Source of the DNA: Verrucomicrobia bacterium UBA1727
GTDB taxonomy: Bacteria > Verrucomicrobiota > Kiritimatiellia > RFP12 > UBA1067
Length of the DNA: 8,112 bases
Assembly: GCA_002315875.1 (NCBI GenBank)
Contig: DCIL01000052.1
Span: forward strand, 27,485 to 35,596
Reading direction: 5' to 3'
Shown here: piece by piece, positions 5,238 through 8,112 of the stretch
Numbering within the stretch: position 1 is the stretch's first letter
How the letters are laid out: each line of letters starts with the position of its first letter
Translations under genes and position numbers: made by a program
Notes under the pieces: model-generated
Told to the model about the DNA's origin: nothing
The model's input: the letters and a program-made list of their open reading frames with translations, nothing else
The model's database searches: none

Positions 5238-7469
5238 ATGAAGAGTCTGATGATTGCCGCGTTGACGTTTGCCGCGTTCGTTGTCGAAGCCTCGCCGCTC
5301 AAGCAGGCGGGCAACTGGAAGCTCGACTTCGACGAGAAGACGTCCGTCCTTACCGCAGAAAATGCCGCGCTCAAGATCTCGATGTCCGGCCAGATCGGCT
5401 TCGAGTCGAAGGGCAAGCCGTGGACGGTCGTCCATACGCGTGATGCCGCGCGCGGACGTCTTTCCATCGTCGATCCCGTTGGCACCGCGCTTTCCTACGT
5501 CTCGTTCCGCGGCGATGGGGACTACTTCTCGCTCATGGTCTTCAACCGTGCAGGCGCGAACTTCTTCCCCGGCACGCTCACCTGGCGTCCGAAGACCACG
5601 TTCCGCCGCGATTCCTTCGCGTGCCGCACGATTCCTCAGCCCGGTGAACAGGTGCTGAACTTCGGTGACGGCGCGGCGGATACCTCGCTCAACGATTCGA
5701 TCTTCGCCCGTGAAGAGGATTTCGCGCTTCGATTCTTCTCGTTCGATACCGAGATCAAGACGCTCGGTATGGGGGCGTATGAGGTCCAGCTTCAGGCGAG
5801 TGTCGATGACTCCGCCTATTCCTCGATCGTAATTGACGCCGACACGAAGTATTACGGTTCGCGTTGGGTGCCGGCCTATCATCCGATCGACCGCAGGCGC
5901 TGCCCGAAGGCGCCGACCGGATGGATGAGCTGGAACATCTATTTCGACAAGGCCGGCAGTGCCGAGAACCTCGCCGAGGCGCGTATCGGTGCGAAGTATC
6001 TCAAGCCGTTCGGAATGGACATCTGGTCGATCGAGTCGTGGCAGGACAATTCCCTCTGGCTCTGGGTGGGCGAGAACTTCCATTGTCACGAGAACAAGTG
6101 CTACAAGCCGCAGTTCCCCGAGGGGATGAAGTGGCTTGCGGACGAGATCCGCAAGCTCGGTTTCAAGCCCGGCATCTGGATGACGCTTTACGGTTCGGGT
6201 GACAAGGTGTTCCATGATAAGAATCCTGAACTTTATCTCCATGACAAGAATGGCAAGCCGATCGGCAACTGGGCGGGAACGTACATGCTCGACACGACGA
6301 ATCCCGATTCGCTCAAGCTGATGACGAAACTTGCGCGCCAGGCGAAGGAGGAGTGGGGTTACGAGTTCTTCAAGTTCGATGGCATGGCCAATACGCCCCG
6401 CAAGTTCGAGCGTCCCGAGATCCGCGCGCGGATGAAGGATCCGAAGAACGAACTCTGGTTCGAGAATTCGGTGAAGGCGATGCGCGATGGCATCGGCGAG
6501 GATTCGCTCTTCCTCGCGTGCATGGGTGACTTTACGGGGACGGAGATAAAGTATGCTGATGCGACCCGTCTCGGTTCGGATGTCGTCGGCTGCGGTTCGA
6601 GCAAATTCGGCGAGAACTATCATCCGCTCGGTAATTCACCGACCTACCAGTGTCCGGTCAAGTGGAAGAACGTCCTTCATCAGGCGGAGTGCACCTTTAC
6701 CCAGATCTTCATAAACAACATCATGGCCTACACCGATCCCGATACGCTGATGGTCGGCCTGGCGCTTGAGAAGCACGAGGCGGAGGTCATGGCGACGATT
6801 GTGGGACTTCCCGGTCAGCTGATGTTCGATGGCGACAAGCTCGCGTGCCTGCCGCCGGACCGCATGAAGATGATCCAGCAGGTGCTGCCCGTGGCGGATA
6901 TCACGCCCCGCAACCTCTATCCTTACGCGGCCGCGGCGATGCTGCCGGTCTGGAACCTGACGGTGACGCGTCCGTGGGGCTCCTGGCACATCGTGGCGCT
7001 CTTCAACTGGGATGATGCGCCGAAGACGATGGAGATCTCCTTCGATGATCTCGGCCTCGAAGCGAAGAGGAATTACTCCGTCTACGAGTTCTGGGGACAG
7101 AAGTTCGAAGGTTCGGTCACCGGCACGCTTGCCGCCAATCTGCCGATGCGCTCGGTGAAGCTCTTCGCGATTCGAGAGACGTTGGAGCGTCCGCAGTTCC
7201 TCGGCGACGACCGTCACATCACGCAGGGCGCGGTCGAGATCGCGGACGAGAAGTGGGATGCGTCCGCTAAGGCGCTTACGCTTACGGTCAAGGCCGTTGG
7301 CGGTTTCGAGTTCGAGTATGCCGTGAGCGTTCCGAACGGTTACAGCTTCAAGTTCGCCGAGGCGGCGGACGGCATCAAGGTCTCGGCGAAGACGGCGGAA
7401 GGCATCGTGAGGGTGAAGGTGCTCTCAGAGAAGTCCGCCGACGTGCCGGTCGTTCTTTCCTTTGAATAA
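5238..7469 (+). CDS. Secreted alpha-galactosidase-like glycoside hydrolase (clan GH-D, GH36/GH27 type)
   Basis: The 743-residue protein begins with a signal peptide (Lys2, hydrophobic core about 4-16, likely cut after VEA at residue 18). There is no lipobox cysteine, so export to the periplasm or outside is expected. An N-terminal beta-rich domain (about 19-225) leads into a (beta/alpha)8 barrel opening with GWMSWN (228-233). In the barrel, FGMDIWSIESWQD and GFKPGIWM resemble strands of alpha-galactosidases. The likely nucleophile is Asp381 in FFKFDGM. The likely acid/base is Asp448 in ATRLGSDVVG, 67 residues later, a spacing usual for GH36. A C-terminal beta-sandwich region follows from about 555. 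Retaining cleavage of terminal alpha-galactosides from oligo- or polysaccharides is the best guess. Assignment to GH36 versus GH27, and the exact substrate, are not certain. It follows proS by 31 bases and precedes a secretion/pilus ATPase gene by 14 bases. Confidence 0.78.
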   Translation: MKSLMIAALTFAAFVVEASPLKQAGNWKLDFDEKTSVLTAENAALKISMSGQIGFESKGKPWTVVHTRDAARGRLSIVDPVGTALSYVSFRGDGDYFSLMVFNRAGANFFPGTLTWRPKTTFRRDSFACRTIPQPGEQVLNFGDGAADTSLNDSIFAREEDFALRFFSFDTEIKTLGMGAYEVQLQASVDDSAYSSIVIDADTKYYGSRWVPAYHPIDRRRCPKAPTGWMSWNIYFDKAGSAENLAEARIGAKYLKPFGMDIWSIESWQDNSLWLWVGENFHCHENKCYKPQFPEGMKWLADEIRKLGFKPGIWMTLYGSGDKVFHDKNPELYLHDKNGKPIGNWAGTYMLDTTNPDSLKLMTKLARQAKEEWGYEFFKFDGMANTPRKFERPEIRARMKDPKNELWFENSVKAMRDGIGEDSLFLACMGDFTGTEIKYADATRLGSDVVGCGSSKFGENYHPLGNSPTYQCPVKWKNVLHQAECTFTQIFINNIMAYTDPDTLMVGLALEKHEAEVMATIVGLPGQLMFDGDKLACLPPDRMKMIQQVLPVADITPRNLYPYAAAAMLPVWNLTVTRPWGSWHIVALFNWDDAPKTMEISFDDLGLEAKRNYSVYEFWGQKFEGSVTGTLAANLPMRSVKLFAIRETLERPQFLGDDRHITQGAVEIADEKWDASAKALTLTVKAVGGFEFEYAVSVPNGYSFKFAEAADGIKVSAKTAEGIVRVKVLSEKSADVPVVLSFE

Positions 7470-7483
7470 TATCTCCTACCGCC

Positions 7484-8112
7484 ATGACCAGTAATGACGA
7501 ATACGTCCTTCAACTGCTGACCGAGGCCGGGTTTCTTACTTCCGACCAGGTTTCCGCGGCCGCCGAATCAATGAAGGCGGCCAATGAGACGACGCTGGAC
7601 GTGTTGCTTGCCGGCGGAGCGATTGGCGAGGACGAGGTGCTCGGTACCATTGCCGAGCAGTTCGGCCTCAAATACTGCCATCTCAATCCCGATGCCATCA
7701 CCGACGAGACCGCCAAGTCGATTGATCCGGAACTCGCCAAGCGCTACGGCGTCGTGCCGGTTGTGGCGAAGGACGATTCGATTACCGTCGCGCTTTTGGA
7801 TCCGATGGGATACGATGCCGTCGATTCGCTTCGGTACGTTCTTCACGGAAAGGACGTCGAGGCGGTCATCTCACCGATCGCCGAGGTCAAGGCGATGATG
7901 GAGAAGCTGTATCCGTCCGGAGCGGATGCCGATGTCACGACGCGCGACGAGGAGGGGATGGACGATGCGGATGCCGCCGGTGACGAGGGCGCGGTCATCA
8001 AGCTCGCCAACATGATCATCACCACGGCGATCAAGATGAAGGCGTCCGATATCCACATCGAGCCGATGGAGAAGGAGTTTCGCATTCGCTACCGCATCGA
8101 CGGCGCGCTCCG
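7484..8112 (+). CDS. GspE/PilB-family secretion or type IV pilus assembly ATPase, N-terminal part (3' end outside window)
   Basis: The 209 visible residues are the front of a cytoplasmic AAA-type ATPase that powers type II secretion or type IV pilus extension. Residues 1-60 form a helical region ending in EVLGTIAEQFGL. Residues 61-143 match the GspE N-terminal domain (ELAKRYGVVPV, then DSITVALLDPMGYDAVDSLRYVLHGKDVEAVI). An acidic, probably flexible linker (144-170, ten Asp/Glu) follows. The conserved entry to the ATPase region is IKLANMIITTAIKMKASDIHIEP, split here as 172-189 (IKLANMIITTAIKMKASD) and 190-194 (IHIEP), then FRIRYRIDGAL at the edge. Walker motifs and the tetracysteine region lie beyond the window. 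No in-frame start exists between the upstream stop and 7484, and no Shine-Dalgarno site is visible. The 14-base gap suggests co-transcription with the hydrolase gene. GspE, PilB and MshE cannot be separated from this part. Confidence 0.9.
   Translation, partial: MTSNDEYVLQLLTEAGFLTSDQVSAAAESMKAANETTLDVLLAGGAIGEDEVLGTIAEQFGLKYCHLNPDAITDETAKSIDPELAKRYGVVPVVAKDDSITVALLDPMGYDAVDSLRYVLHGKDVEAVISPIAEVKAMMEKLYPSGADADVTTRDEEGMDDADAAGDEGAVIKLANMIITTAIKMKASDIHIEPMEKEFRIRYRIDGAL

Noticed and set aside
4211..5485. 424-residue open frame on the minus strand
   Set aside because: It lies antisense to proS and the start of the hydrolase gene, has the same shadow composition, and shows no family motif. Its end falls in the hexamer repeat.
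5061..6623. 520-residue open frame on the minus strand
   Set aside because: It lies opposite proS and the hydrolase gene, has Arg/His/Glu-rich composition typical of antisense shadows of GC-biased codons, and shows no recognisable domain.

Overview
The window holds six protein-coding genes, all on the + strand, with little non-coding DNA. It reads as a housekeeping stretch from a moderately GC-rich Gram-negative bacterium. The Gfo/Idh/MocA-type oxidoreductase at the left edge, the signal-peptide-bearing alpha-galactosidase-like hydrolase and the GspE/PilB-type ATPase together suggest a polysaccharide-using member of the PVC group (Verrucomicrobiota, Kiritimatiellota or Lentisphaerota). That placement is inference from gene content, not proof.

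Layout. Positions 1-819 are the 3' part of a Gfo/Idh/MocA oxidoreductase gene, closed by a strong hairpin terminator (841-877). The 173-base gap to 992 is the only sizeable intergenic region. It holds the terminator, a short tandem repeat, an extended -10 promoter (951-959) and a 9-bp inverted repeat spanning the fabG leader. That promoter appears to drive fabG (993-1754), recA (1779-2798) and queC (2809-3450), with gaps of 24 and 10 bases. A second, nearly identical promoter core (3473-3481) lies only nine bases before the proS start (3491-5206). It is followed by a secreted glycoside hydrolase gene (5238-7469) and the 5' part of a GspE/PilB-type secretion or pilus ATPase gene (7484 to the edge), with gaps of 31 and 14 bases and no visible terminator.

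How the genes fit together. The first cluster mixes fatty acid synthesis (FabG), DNA recombination and repair (RecA) and queuosine precursor synthesis (QueC). The second mixes tRNA-Pro charging, an exported sugar hydrolase and a type II secretion/type IV pilus motor. These are co-directional neighbours more than one pathway. The one suggestive functional link is the exported hydrolase next to an export-type ATPase.

I see no novel multi-gene system, RNA gene, CRISPR array or insertion sequence. The points most worth a second look are the shared 15-base promoter core, the probably leaderless proS transcript, the inverted repeat over the fabG start, and an in-frame hexamer repeat inside proS.
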